Below are positions 7,825 to 16,084 of a stretch of 64,000 nucleotides of DNA, one piece after another. The stretch covers positions 22,703-86,702 of the forward strand of contig CACYLY010000008.1 of NCBI GenBank assembly GCA_902775355.1. Direction: 5' to 3'. Numbering within the stretch: the stretch's first letter is position 1; every line of letters begins with the position of its first letter. Under the pieces are notes generated by a model. The model had not been told where the DNA came from and searched no databases. It worked only from the letters and a program-made list of their open reading frames with translations. Source of the DNA: Oscillospiraceae bacterium. GTDB taxonomy: Bacteria; Bacillota; Clostridia; Oscillospirales; Oscillospiraceae. Made by a program: the position numbers and the translations under genes.

Positions 7825-8420
7825 ATAAAGAAAGCTACCTGGCACAGATCCGGCAGCTGCTCCAGAGCCTGCCCGAGGAAGACCGGGAGCGCTCCCTGGC
7901 CTTTTACGCCGAGAGCATCGACGACCGGATCGAGGACGGCATGAGCGAGGAGGAGGCGGTAGCCTCCATGGAGAGTCCGGAGGAAGCGGCCAAGGCCATT
8001 TTAATGGACATGCCCATCCCCAAGCTGGTCAAGGCCCGGGTGAAAGAGAAGCACATGGGCGCGCTGGAGATCATCCTGCTGGTGCTGGGCTTTCCCCTGT
8101 GGTTCCCGCTGCTGCTCACCGTCCTCATCCTGGGGCTGACCGTCTATCTGGTGGTCTGGACCCTGGTGCTGTCCCTGGGCGCGGTGGTCCTGGCCCTGGG
8201 CCTGTCCGCCGTGGCGGGCGTCATCGCAGCCGTCTATTTCATCATCAAAGCGGGACTGCCGCTGTTCCTGCTGGCCCTGGGCGCGGCCCTGGTCCTGACG
8301 GGCCTGGCGATCCTGTTCGGTTTTGCCGTAGTCGGCATGGGCCGTCTGGCCGTGATGCTGGGCAAAGCCATGGTGCGGGGCCTGAAGTCCCTGCTGATCC
8401 GGAAGGAGGAAAAAGCATGA
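7821..8420 (+). CDS. DUF1700 membrane protein
   Basis: A 199-residue protein of the HAAS/DUF1700 group. The N-terminal 70 residues are a helical acidic domain with LLQSLPEEDRERSLAFYAE and the GMSEEEAVASM signature. Several hydrophobic helices follow from residue 78 to 180, and the C terminus is basic. DUF1700 proteins sit beside PadR regulators and may act as their signal partners. Both ends overlap the neighbouring genes by 4 bp (ATGA), so the three genes are surely one operon. Confidence 0.9.
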   Translation: MNKESYLAQIRQLLQSLPEEDRERSLAFYAESIDDRIEDGMSEEEAVASMESPEEAAKAILMDMPIPKLVKARVKEKHMGALEIILLVLGFPLWFPLLLTVLILGLTVYLVVWTLVLSLGAVVLALGLSAVAGVIAAVYFIIKAGLPLFLLALGAALVLTGLAILFGFAVVGMGRLAVMLGKAMVRGLKSLLIRKEEKA

Positions 8421-9397
8421 AAGGCAATAAAAAACTGTTGATATTTTCGATCCTGTGCATCGTGGCCGGTCTGGTCCTGACTGTCTTCTCCGGCGTGCGG
8501 GACGGGGGCTACCTGAAGCAGCTGCTGGGAGACGCCGGCAACGCCCGGCTGCAGGAAAAGAAGACCGTGGACGTGACGGAGGCCTTCCACAGCCTCAGCG
8601 TCACGGAGAGCAGCGCCGACGTGCAGCTGCTCCCCTCCGAGGACGGCGGCTGCCGGGTGGTCTACGGCGAGGACGAGTACTCCCGCTGCTCAGTCAGCGT
8701 GGAAAACGGCGTCCTGACCGTGGAGAGGGAGACGAAAGACCACGCCCGCTCCGGCCTGATCGTCTTTGAGGAGACCCTGCCCGTCTGCATCTATCTGCCC
8801 GCGGAAAGCTACCGGGCGCTCTCGGTCACCGCCTCCAGCGGCGACTTCCGGTCCTCCGGCGGCTTCAGCTGGGAGACGGCGGCGATCGAGACCCACAGCG
8901 GCGATATCCGGCTGGAGGAGCTCTCCGCCGAGACCCTGACGGCCAAGAGCGGCAGCGGCGACATCAAGCTGCGCGGCTGCAGCGTCGGCTCCCTGACGCT
9001 GGAGAGCGGCAGCGGCGAGCTGAAGGCCGAGGCCCTCAACTGCTCCGGCGACGGGCAGCTTCGCTCCGGCAGCGGCGATATCAAGCTGGAGGAATCCTCC
9101 TTCCGCTCCCTGGTCATCTCCGCGACCAGCGGCGAGGTGAAGCTGACCCAGACTGTCTGCAGCGGCAGCGTCAAGGCCGAGACCGGCAGCGGCGACATCA
9201 CCCTGCGCAAGATTTCGGCCGAGAGCTTTGATTTCCGCTCCGGCAGCGGCGACGTAAAGGGCAGCGTCTACGGCCCCGTGGACTTCATTGTGGACACCGG
9301 CAGCGGTAGCGTCCGCACCCGGGGCGGCGTCAGAGGCGAAGCGGAATGCCGGGTCAAGACCGGCAGCGGCGACGTGGATCTGGAGACCGATCGCTGA
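8417..9397 (+). CDS. DUF4097 envelope protein (SGSGD-repeat beta-helix)
   Basis: A 326-residue exported protein with an N-terminal signal anchor (residues 7-25). A repetitive beta domain follows in which short motifs SGSGDIKL, SGSGELK and TGSGDI recur every 19-22 residues, about nine times between residues 135 and 326. This is the DUF4097 (putative adhesin) fold, a right-handed beta-solenoid. It has no enzyme motif. It is the last gene of the PadR operon. In Firmicutes this family is often linked to cell-envelope stress. Confidence 0.88.
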   Translation: MKGNKKLLIFSILCIVAGLVLTVFSGVRDGGYLKQLLGDAGNARLQEKKTVDVTEAFHSLSVTESSADVQLLPSEDGGCRVVYGEDEYSRCSVSVENGVLTVERETKDHARSGLIVFEETLPVCIYLPAESYRALSVTASSGDFRSSGGFSWETAAIETHSGDIRLEELSAETLTAKSGSGDIKLRGCSVGSLTLESGSGELKAEALNCSGDGQLRSGSGDIKLEESSFRSLVISATSGEVKLTQTVCSGSVKAETGSGDITLRKISAESFDFRSGSGDVKGSVYGPVDFIVDTGSGSVRTRGGVRGEAECRVKTGSGDVDLETDR

Positions 9398-9398
9398 C

Positions 9399-9427
9399 TT
9401 GGCAAACGCGGCGCTTTGTGTTATGCT
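9399..9427 (+). promoter_or_regulatory. Promoter of carboxylesterase gene
   Basis: -35 TTGGCA (9399-9404), 17-bp spacer, -10 TATGCT (9422-9427). It begins 2 bp after the DUF4097 stop. Confidence 0.55.
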
Positions 9428-9458
9428 GTTTCCATCCTTCTGAAAGGAAACGCTGAAC

Positions 9459-11252
9459 ATGGAAAAAAAAGCAAGGAAAAAGCTGCACCTGGGTTTCTGG
9501 ATCCTCACCGCGCTGATCGCCCTCTTCTGGTTCTTCTTTCTGGAGATCAACAAGAACACTGTCCACGGCTGGATCCAGAGCCTGGTGGTCTTCCTGGTTT
9601 ACATAACGATTAACGTCAAGCTGCTCTGGGGCAAAAAGTGGATCTGGCGGCTGCCGGCCTTCCTGCTGCTGCCGCTGATGCTCTGGGCCATCGGCCAGGG
9701 TACCCTGGGCCCCTTCAAGGCGCGGCCCGCCGTGTCCGAGGACGCGAAGGTGACGGAGATCATCACCGTGCGGGACGGGCAGCTCACCGGCGTCTATACC
9801 CCGGACGGGGCGGTGGAGGTCTATACCGGCATCCCCTACGCCAAGCCCCCGGTGGGCGAGCTGCGCTGGCGGGAGCCCCAGGACCCGGACCCTTGGGAGG
9901 GCGTGCTGGCGGCGGATACCTTCGCCCCCATGTCCATGCAGCCCCAGAATCCCGCCTGGTACAGCTCCATGGCTCAAATCATCGGCTACCACGACTATGA
10001 GATCCGCCTGGATGACAACTTCCGGGATCTCAACAGTGAGGACGCCCTGTATCTGAATATCTGGAAGCCCGCCGGCCCGCAGAAGGACCTGCCGGTGCTG
10101 GTGTACATCCACGGCGGCTCTCTGCAGACCGGCCAGCCCTGGTACGCCGACTACAGCGGCGAGGGCCTGGCCCGCAAGGGTGTGATCGTGGTGAACATGG
10201 GCTACCGCCTGGGGGTCTTCGGCTTCCTGGCGGACGAGGAGCTGATGGCCGAATCCCCCAACGGGACCACCGGCAACTACGGTCTGCTGGATCAGATCAA
10301 GGCCCTGGAATGGGTGCGGGACAACATCGAAGCCTTCGGCGGCGATCCCAATAACGTGACCCTGGCGGGGGAATCCGCGGGGGCCGCCTGCGTCAGCGCC
10401 CTGTGCACCTCTCCCCTGGCCAAGGGCCTGTTCCGACGGGCCATCGCGGAGAGCTCCACCGTCAATTCCCCGGAGCCCGCCCACTCCTTCCGCAGTCTGG
10501 AGGAGGCCCTGGAGACGGGCCGGGAGACCCGGGAGCGCTTCGGCGCCGCCAGCATCGCCGAGCTCCGGCAGCTGGACGCCCAGACCCTGGCCGCCGCCGC
10601 GGACGTCAACCACCACATGTGCGTGGACGGCTATGTGCTGCCCGAGACCCCCTATGAGAGCTATCGCAAGGGCATCCACAACGAGGAGGCCCTGCTCCAC
10701 GGCTTCAACGCCGACGAGGCGGGCGCTTTCCTGGTCTTTGACCGGACCGGCCTGAACAACTACGAGGGCCGGGTGGCCGCCATGTTCGGCGACTATGCCG
10801 GCGAGGCTCTCGCCCGCTTCCCCGCCGCCGACGACGCGGAGGCCGCCGCCAATTGGAGCGCCATGTATTCCGCCTACTTCTTCGGCTACGGCCACTACTG
10901 CTGGACCCGGCAGGCGGCGGATCAGGGCGTGCCCTGCTACGAGTACCTGTTCAGCAAGACTAACGGTCGCCTGGGCCCCTGGCACAGCGGCGAGGAGGTC
11001 TACTGCTACGGGAACATCCCGGCGGGCTCCAGGCTCTATGACGACAGCGACCGGGCCCTGGCGGAGATCTTTTCCTCCTACTTTGCCAACTTCTGCAAGA
11101 CCGGCGACCCCAACGGCCCTGGTCTCCCCCGCTGGGAGCCTGCCTCCGACGGCAAGGCCCTGATGGAGCTGGGCGAGCGGCAGGGAGAGGTTCCCGACCC
11201 CTATCTGGCGATTTATGAACTTTTTGATAAGAAAACCCAATTTGGGAACTAA
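9459..11252 (+). CDS. Membrane-tethered type B carboxylesterase
   Basis: Alpha/beta hydrolase of 597 residues. Residues 13-78 form three transmembrane helices; this is unusual because most members are soluble or simply secreted. The catalytic domain begins near residue 95. It has the oxyanion segment VYIHGGSLQTG, the nucleophile elbow GESAGAACVSAL (Ser near residue 310), an NMGYRLGVFGFL strand, and the likely catalytic histidine in PWHSGEEVYCYGN. The start ATG follows TGAAAGGAAACG. Substrates may be acyl or aryl esters on glycans or drugs; this cannot be decided from the sequence. It has its own promoter. Confidence 0.88.
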   Translation: MEKKARKKLHLGFWILTALIALFWFFFLEINKNTVHGWIQSLVVFLVYITINVKLLWGKKWIWRLPAFLLLPLMLWAIGQGTLGPFKARPAVSEDAKVTEIITVRDGQLTGVYTPDGAVEVYTGIPYAKPPVGELRWREPQDPDPWEGVLAADTFAPMSMQPQNPAWYSSMAQIIGYHDYEIRLDDNFRDLNSEDALYLNIWKPAGPQKDLPVLVYIHGGSLQTGQPWYADYSGEGLARKGVIVVNMGYRLGVFGFLADEELMAESPNGTTGNYGLLDQIKALEWVRDNIEAFGGDPNNVTLAGESAGAACVSALCTSPLAKGLFRRAIAESSTVNSPEPAHSFRSLEEALETGRETRERFGAASIAELRQLDAQTLAAAADVNHHMCVDGYVLPETPYESYRKGIHNEEALLHGFNADEAGAFLVFDRTGLNNYEGRVAAMFGDYAGEALARFPAADDAEAAANWSAMYSAYFFGYGHYCWTRQAADQGVPCYEYLFSKTNGRLGPWHSGEEVYCYGNIPAGSRLYDDSDRALAEIFSSYFANFCKTGDPNGPGLPRWEPASDGKALMELGERQGEVPDPYLAIYELFDKKTQFGN

Positions 11253-11256
11253 TGGA

Positions 11257-11285
11257 TTGATAAAGCGTCAAACTGCGTGTACAAT
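11257..11285 (+). promoter_or_regulatory. Promoter of DUF4342 gene
   Basis: -35 TTGATA (11257-11262), 17-bp spacer, -10 TACAAT (11280-11285). Confidence 0.65.
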
Positions 11286-11332
11286 ACAAAACACCGAAGC
11301 ATGTTCCCTCACGGAACAGAAAGGAGCAAAAC

Positions 11333-11755
11333 ATGGAAACCAAGAACATCATTGAGAAGCTGAAAGAGCTGGTGAAGAAAGGCAACGTCTCCAAGATCGT
11401 CGTCCGCCGCAAGGGCGAGGTCCTGCTGAACGTCCCCGTGAACGTGGGCGTCGTCGGCGCCGTCGTGGGCCTGGCCGCCGCCAAGTGGGCCGTTCTGGCC
11501 GCGGTGCTGGGCACCCTGGGCTTCGGCTGCGAGGTCGACATCGAGAAGGACGACGGCGAGGTCGTGAAGGTCGTCTCCGAGGAAGACGGCCAGAAGGCCA
11601 AGGACACCGCCGCCGGCGTGCTCCACGAAGTCAAGGACGCGGCCGCCAAGGTCGTCAGCCAGGTCAAGGAAGGCTATCAGGAGGCCGTCAAGGAGGAGAA
11701 GGCGGAGGACGCCGACTTCGAGTCCGTGGTGGACGATTCCGAGCCCAAGGACTGA
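11333..11755 (+). CDS. DUF4342 domain protein
   Basis: A 140-residue protein. The N-terminal helix METKNIIEKLKELVKKGNV and the strand KIVVRRKGEVLLNVPVN are the DUF4342 signature. A glycine- and alanine-rich hydrophobic segment (about residues 36-65) follows, and then a long charged helix. The function is not known. The RBS is GAAAGGAGC. The stop at 11753-11755 is followed by a short-period repeat block. Confidence 0.85.
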   Translation: METKNIIEKLKELVKKGNVSKIVVRRKGEVLLNVPVNVGVVGAVVGLAAAKWAVLAAVLGTLGFGCEVDIEKDDGEVVKVVSEEDGQKAKDTAAGVLHEVKDAAAKVVSQVKEGYQEAVKEEKAEDADFESVVDDSEPKD

Positions 11756-11763
11756 TCCCTGCC

Positions 11764-11905
11764 GGACAAGCGGGAGCGAGCTTTCGTGTAGACAAGCGGG
11801 GAGTGGAACTCTCGTGAAACCAAGCGAGAGTGAGACTCTCGCGAAAACAAGTGAGAGCGGAACTCTCGCACAAGCAAGAGCAAAACTCTCGCGCAAGCAA
11901 GCAAA
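11764..11905. repeat. Five degenerate 23-29 bp repeats, each a small dyad
   Basis: Units begin with ACAAGCGGG, CCAAGCGAG or ACAAGCAAG. Each holds an imperfect inverted repeat such as CGAGAGTGAGACTCTCG. The units shorten along the array (about 29 to 23 bp). It starts 8 bp after the DUF4342 stop. Confidence 0.8.
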
Positions 11906-11915
11906 ATCATCCAAA

Positions 11916-11947
11916 CAGCCCCTGCGGAGTAAATCCCGCAGGGGCTG
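11916..11947 (+). terminator. Hairpin terminator-like structure
   Basis: A 12-bp perfect stem CAGCCCCTGCGG / CCGCAGGGGCTG with an 8-base loop. Only a weak T run (GTTTA) follows. Confidence 0.55.
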
Positions 11948-11960
11948 CGTTTATACAGGC

Positions 11961-12128
11961 TTTGTTTACATAATTTTTTGTTTTACTTCTTATGGTTACC
12001 GCTTTCTCGGTCAGATCCGCTCGGGAAAACGCGCATTTTGTTTACATAATCTGTTTAATCTGATTTTTATGGTTACCACTTTCTCGGTCAGATCCGCTTG
12101 GGGCAAGCGCGTGTTTTGTTTACATAAT
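11961..12128. repeat. AT-rich tandem repeat, about 77-bp period
   Basis: TTTGTTTACATAAT occurs at 11961, 12037 and 12115. TATGGTTACCRCTTTCTCGG occurs at 11991 and 12068. The DNA is much more AT-rich than its surroundings. No coding sequence is visible. Confidence 0.85.
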
Positions 12129-12177
12129 TTTTGTTTTTATTGTTATTGTTTACCTATCAGCATCTCATCCCGATCTC

Positions 12178-13110
12178 CTCATGCCGTCATTCCGAGCAAG
12201 CGACCCGAAGAATGCCCACAGAAGGAGCTTGACCGTCCCACCTTTCCGTGCCAACGCGCCAACTGTGTCATTGCGAATCAGCGTCGCAACGCTGGTGTGG
12301 CAATCCGTTCTCTCTTTCCGCCGTCAGGTGCCAACGTCCGTCCCCCTTTGTAGGGGCCGACGCCCTCGACGGCCCGTAGATCTGCGCTCACGCTTTGTTA
12401 CGGAGCGATCAGGGGATCGCTCCCTACGCGCCTGCGTTCGTTCTGCGCCCGTTGTCCCACCGAATACGCGTGAACGCCCGTCGACGCCGTAGGGGAGGGG
12501 CTTGCCCCCTCCCGTAGATCGCGCCGACGCTTCGTCCAAGCTTGTAGGGGCCGACGCCCTCGGCGGCCCGCCGTTGCCCCCTCTCGGTGCATGATCCACG
12601 GCGCGATGTAGGCATCGCGACCTACGCGGAGTACTCGCCTCCTCCGTAGGGGCGCTTCACGAAGCGCCCGCCCGATCCGCGCTGCCACTCGTCTCCCGTC
12701 GTAGGGGCGCCCTCCGCTTCGCTCCGCCCTTGCGGTCACCCGCCGATCTGCGGCTGTCCCCGTAGCGCCGAGCATCGCTCGGCGACCCTCGTGCGGACCT
12801 CGCCGAGCAATGCTCGGCGCTGCGGGAAAGATCTTTCGACTCCGGCTTCGCCTCCGCTCAAGATGACACAGCACCCACATTGTTTCCCATCGGAAAGGGC
12901 GGGATTGCTCCCGCCCTTCAAGCTGTCGACAAAGTGTCGACAGCTTGGGAGACAAAAATGGAAACTTCCGAAAAAGTTTCCATTTTTGCTGGATTGAACG
13001 TGAAGGGGGGCATACCCTCCCCCCTTCACAATCCCCCCATGCGTGTCGATACGCTGTCTTCGGTCTTTGTCTACAGTCTCAAGAGCGGGATTGCTCCCGC
13101 CTTTTCATGC
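12178..13110. repeat. Gene-free field of dispersed palindromic repeats
   Basis: About 930 bp without a gene. Units in order: a GTCATTCCGAGCAAGCGA-type unit (12184); a GTCATTGCGAATCAGCG unit with TGGCAATCCGTT (12267-12306); GTAGGGGC-type hairpins at about 12351, 12400, 12490, 12543, 12590, 12647 and 12702; CGCCGAGC hairpins near 12766 and 12802; an AAGATC...CAAGATGACA unit (12827-12868); and four contiguous hairpins at 12896-13029. A GCGGGATTGCTCCCGC hairpin recurs at about 13085. All open frames here are repeat-derived. Confidence 0.85.
12896..13029. repeat. Train of four back-to-back hairpins
   Basis: Hairpins: GGGCGGGA/TCCCGCCC; AAGCTGTCGACA/TGTCGACAGCTT (12920-12946, perfect); AAAAATGGAAACTT/AAGTTTCCATTTTT (12954-12987, perfect); GTGAAGGGGGG/CCCCCCTTCAC (13000-13029). 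The stems are unrelated in sequence. Confidence 0.8.
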
Positions 13111-13126
13111 ATCTTCACTTGGATAT

Positions 13127-14059
13127 TCAGCCTTTTTTCAGCTTCAGTAGGGCTGCCGATACCTTGTCCAGCCCGTGATAGTTGAGCCGCATCACCAGCC
13201 GCCGCTTCGCGCTCTCGGCCTTGAATGCGGCGCAGCGGCCCAGGTCGGGGATCTGTCGGTTAATATAATTCCTTATTTCTCGAATTACGTTTTCCTTATC
13301 GCTCCCGTTCTGTCGCCGGAGCCGGTTGACGCCGTCCAGCAGAGCGTGATTCAGCACCAGAGACTCATAGTCCTCCCGGCGGCCTTCGGCCTCCATGGGC
13401 CCCCGCAGCAGGTCCAGCACCGCCAGCAGGTCCAGGTTTTTGCGGGCGTTGTCGTTGTGCATGGTGGAGGGGTGGCCGATCCGGTAGCAGTACAGAGTCT
13501 CGGGGACGCGCGCCAGTCTCTCCGTCCGGCTCAGGGCCAGGGCGGAGAAGGCAAAGTCCTCGTACCAGAGCCCCTCGGGAAAGCGCAGATCGCCGATGAG
13601 GCTGCGGCGAAAGACCTTGTCGCAGCTGGAGCCCGCGGCGGCCAGGGCGCTGCCCTCCCGCCAGGCCCGCAGCAGCCGGGTCCCGCCGTCCTCATAACAC
13701 TCCAGCGTGTCGCAGACGGCCACGTCGGCCCCTTCCTTTTCGGCGGCGGCGATCAGCTTCTCGTACATCTCCGGCAGCACCCAGTCGTCGCTGTCCACAA
13801 AGCCCAGCCAGTCTCCCCGGGCCATGTCGATGCCGAAGTTCCTTGCCCGGCCCTGGCCGCCGTTTTCCACGGTCTTCGTGCGCACGGTATCGGGGAAGCG
13901 GGCGGCGTAGTCGTCCAGGATGGCCTGGCAGCCGTCGGGGGAGCCGTCGTTCACCAGGATGATCTCCAGATCCCCCAGAGTCTGGGCCAGCAGGGAGTCC
14001 ACGCATTTGCGCAGGGTCTTCTCCGCCTTATAGACGGGCACGATGACGCTCAGCTTCAT
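13127..14059 (-). CDS. Family 2 glycosyltransferase
   Basis: A 310-residue GT2 of the EpsJ/CpsJ type for surface polysaccharide assembly. The N terminus MKLSVIVPVYKAEKTLRKC is followed by VNDGSPDGC, ENGGQGRARNFGI, the DXD motif FVDSDD, and WYEDFAFS. The C-terminal third is helical, with a basic end. The start ATG 14057-14059 overlaps the stop of the upstream O-antigen-ligase-like gene (ATGA), so the two are translated together. It shares family and motif order with the GT2 at 6256 but is not a recent duplicate. Confidence 0.92.
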   Translation of the reverse strand: MKLSVIVPVYKAEKTLRKCVDSLLAQTLGDLEIILVNDGSPDGCQAILDDYAARFPDTVRTKTVENGGQGRARNFGIDMARGDWLGFVDSDDWVLPEMYEKLIAAAEKEGADVAVCDTLECYEDGGTRLLRAWREGSALAAAGSSCDKVFRRSLIGDLRFPEGLWYEDFAFSALALSRTERLARVPETLYCYRIGHPSTMHNDNARKNLDLLAVLDLLRGPMEAEGRREDYESLVLNHALLDGVNRLRRQNGSDKENVIREIRNYINRQIPDLGRCAAFKAESAKRRLVMRLNYHGLDKVSAALLKLKKG

Positions 14060-15486
14060 GCCGCTTCCTCCTCCCGGGTCTGGTACCAGATCAGGGCCAG
14101 GATCAGCGCGAAGTAGATGGACACGTTGGGCCGCCGCACCAGGGCGCCGGAGAATTGGGCCAGGCCCAGCTGCAGGGCCAGCACCAGGGCCAGGGTGAAG
14201 TTCTCCGCCGTGATGCTGCCCTTGAAGTCCTTCCGCAGCCTCCGGACGATCCGGAGCAGGAAGCAGAGCACAAAGCCCACGTAGAGCCCGAAGCCCACAT
14301 AGCCGTAGTAGAAGAACAGGGCGGGCCAGTCGTTCTCCATGTCGTACTTGCCGTCGGTGCCCACCTGGGCCGCCTCAAAGCCCACCAGCCGGGTGAGTCC
14401 GTCGGTCTCCACCTGCCAGATGAGCCGGGCGTAGCTGCGCTCCATGACCCGGGTGTCGATCAGCCGCCCCACGTCGGTGGTCATGCGGTAGAGCCGCAGC
14501 ACCCGGTCCATGCCGAAGCGGTCGATGAGATCGGGCAGGGCGCCCAGATACTGCCAGTAGTAGTACTCGAAGACCTCCCGCACCACCGGATCGTTGTAGC
14601 GCTCCTCGAAGCTCATGTCCGTGATGTCGATGCCCTTTTCCAGCAGGGTGGCCTCGATCTCGCCCTGGGTGTTCTTCTTCGCCAGTTCCTGGTTGACCCG
14701 GCAGCGGGGCGTCCAGGGGTAGATGACCACAGAGAAGATCATCAGCAGAACCAGAAGGATGAGCAGCAGCTTTTTCAGCTTCCGCTTCAGCAGCAGCTTT
14801 TCCGCCGCCAGATACACCGCGTAGGCGCCAAAAATGGCGAAAATGGAGAAGTAGCAGGCCTTGGTGCCGTTGGTGAGGAAGAGCGTGACAATGACGCAGG
14901 GCACCGCCAGCGAGAGCCATTTGCGCTCCGTCTTCACGGCCCAGCCCATGGCAAAGGTGGCCAGGGTCACCAGCAGGATGCTGTTGGCGCAGCGGTTGTC
15001 GTCGATGACCCAGCCGCTGTAGCCCAGGCCCTCGCCGTAGGTCACGTTGCCGGTGCCGGTGACGTAAGCCGCGAGCACAGAGACGGCCATGATCGCCGCC
15101 GCCGTCAGCACGCCGCGCCAGGCCTGCTCCCGGGTCTTGGCCTGCCGGAGGTACCAGATGAAGCTGATGGCCAGGATCGGCGTCTGGACCACGCTGAGCA
15201 TATAGCGGAGATCGTAGGCCATGTTCCGGTAGCCGACGCGGAAGCCGTTGAGCACATGCAGCAGGCAGAAGGTGCCGATGACGGCAAAGCCCAGGAAATA
15301 GGGCTTTTTCCGCTCCGCCCTGACGAGCACCAGCAGCGGCAGGACCAGCAGCAGGGCCAGCCGGATATAGCCGGAGACGGTGCCGTTTTTATTTTGAGTA
15401 AAGTAGGCCAGGGTGTCCAGCAGCGGCTGGGCCGCGATCAGTAGCAGCAGCCAGCTGTCCCCCAGGCGGGACTTTTGCTTGTTCAT
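14056..15486 (-). CDS. O-antigen ligase/polymerase-like membrane protein
   Basis: A 476-residue protein with about 11 transmembrane helices and one large outer loop (about residues 275-400). This is the topology of Wzy/WaaL-type polymerases and ligases. The segment NGTKACYFSIFAIFG resembles the conserved helix before the outer loop in that superfamily. The start ATG 15484-15486 has GGGGGAAAAGGA directly upstream. It is coupled to the following GT2, so the pair probably makes or exports a surface glycan. An alternative upstream frame through rplS is open but not real. Confidence 0.75.
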   Translation of the reverse strand: MNKQKSRLGDSWLLLLIAAQPLLDTLAYFTQNKNGTVSGYIRLALLLVLPLLVLVRAERKKPYFLGFAVIGTFCLLHVLNGFRVGYRNMAYDLRYMLSVVQTPILAISFIWYLRQAKTREQAWRGVLTAAAIMAVSVLAAYVTGTGNVTYGEGLGYSGWVIDDNRCANSILLVTLATFAMGWAVKTERKWLSLAVPCVIVTLFLTNGTKACYFSIFAIFGAYAVYLAAEKLLLKRKLKKLLLILLVLLMIFSVVIYPWTPRCRVNQELAKKNTQGEIEATLLEKGIDITDMSFEERYNDPVVREVFEYYYWQYLGALPDLIDRFGMDRVLRLYRMTTDVGRLIDTRVMERSYARLIWQVETDGLTRLVGFEAAQVGTDGKYDMENDWPALFFYYGYVGFGLYVGFVLCFLLRIVRRLRKDFKGSITAENFTLALVLALQLGLAQFSGALVRRPNVSIYFALILALIWYQTREEEAA

Positions 15487-15503
15487 TCCTTTTCCCCCAT
15501 AAG

Positions 15504-15538
15504 TTTTATGGCGCCTTCCGACGGAAGACGCCATAAAA
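15504..15538 (-). terminator. Bidirectional terminator after rplS
   Basis: A near-perfect stem TTTTATGGCG(T/C)CTTCC with a 3-base loop and terminal A/T runs on both sides. It separates rplS from the polysaccharide genes. Confidence 0.75.
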
Positions 15539-15550
15539 CATGAGCACAAA

Positions 15551-15850
15551 TTACAGCCGCTCCTTGACCTTGGCCTTCTTGCCCACGCGGTCGCGCAGGT
15601 AGTACAGCTTGGCTCTGCGCACCTTGCCCTTGCGGACGGTGGTGACGGAGACGATGGAGGGAGAGTGCACCGGGAAGACCTTCTCGCAGCCGACGCCGTA
15701 GGAGATGCGGCGGACGGTGATGGTCTCGTTGATGCCGCCATGCTTCTTGGCAATGATGGTGCCTTCGAAAGCCTGGGTACGCTCACGGTTGCCTCCATAG
15801 TTCGATCCTCTTTCATCTAGACGTTCAATACCGGAGGCTCTGGCTCTCAA
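15551..15850 (-). CDS. rplS: 50S ribosomal protein L19, 5' end missing or frameshifted
   Basis: The last 81 residues are an excellent L19: [55 protein letters not shown]19 is normally about 115 residues. The first 30-35 (the EQL..DIPEF..GDTV part) are absent. A proper ribosome site (AAAGAGGATC) and ATG (15796-15798) are present, but that ATG is in the wrong frame. It is followed immediately by GAGGCAACCGTGAGC, which is L19 codon material. The only in-frame start is a TTG at 15848-15850, giving a foreign 20-residue leader. This looks like an internal deletion of non-triplet length just after the start codon, either real or an assembly error. Confidence 0.85.
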   Translation of the reverse strand: MRARASGIERLDERGSNYGGNRERTQAFEGTIIAKKHGGINETITVRRISYGVGCEKVFPVHSPSIVSVTTVRKGKVRRAKLYYLRDRVGKKAKVKERL

Positions 15851-15912
15851 CCCAGGCGCGGCAGCGGACCGCCTTTCTAAGCGCGCGAAGAGATCCTCCG
15901 CGCAAGCTGTAG
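15799..15912 (-). promoter_or_regulatory. Structured 5' leader of rplS (candidate L19 leader)
   Basis: About 110 nt lie between the predicted transcription start and the ATG at 15798. The segment has complementary parts, GCGCG...CGCGC and CTGG...CCAG. Firmicutes have an autoregulatory L19 leader at this place. Assignment rests on position and structure by eye. Confidence 0.4.
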
Positions 15913-15913
15913 T

Positions 15914-15942
15914 ATTGTAGCACAGCTTTCTATGGATTGCAA
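15914..15942 (-). promoter_or_regulatory. Sigma-A promoter of rplS
   Basis: Minus strand: -35 TTGCAA (15937-15942), 17-bp spacer, -10 TACAAT (15914-15919). Confidence 0.7.
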
Positions 15943-15987
15943 GTGTTTTTTTGTGTTTTTCCCATCCGCTCTCTCAAAGCAAAAAGA

Positions 15988-16083
<96 letters not shown>

Positions 16084-16084
16084 T

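Noticed and set aside
9354-11240. Long antisense open frame over the carboxylesterase
   Set aside because: The sense strand has a promoter, ribosome site and catalytic motifs. The antisense product is low-complexity.
14056-15816. 586-codon frame that joins rplS DNA to the O-antigen-ligase-like gene
   Set aside because: The first 110 codons are out-of-frame L19 sequence; the real gene starts at 15486 with its own ribosome site after a terminator.
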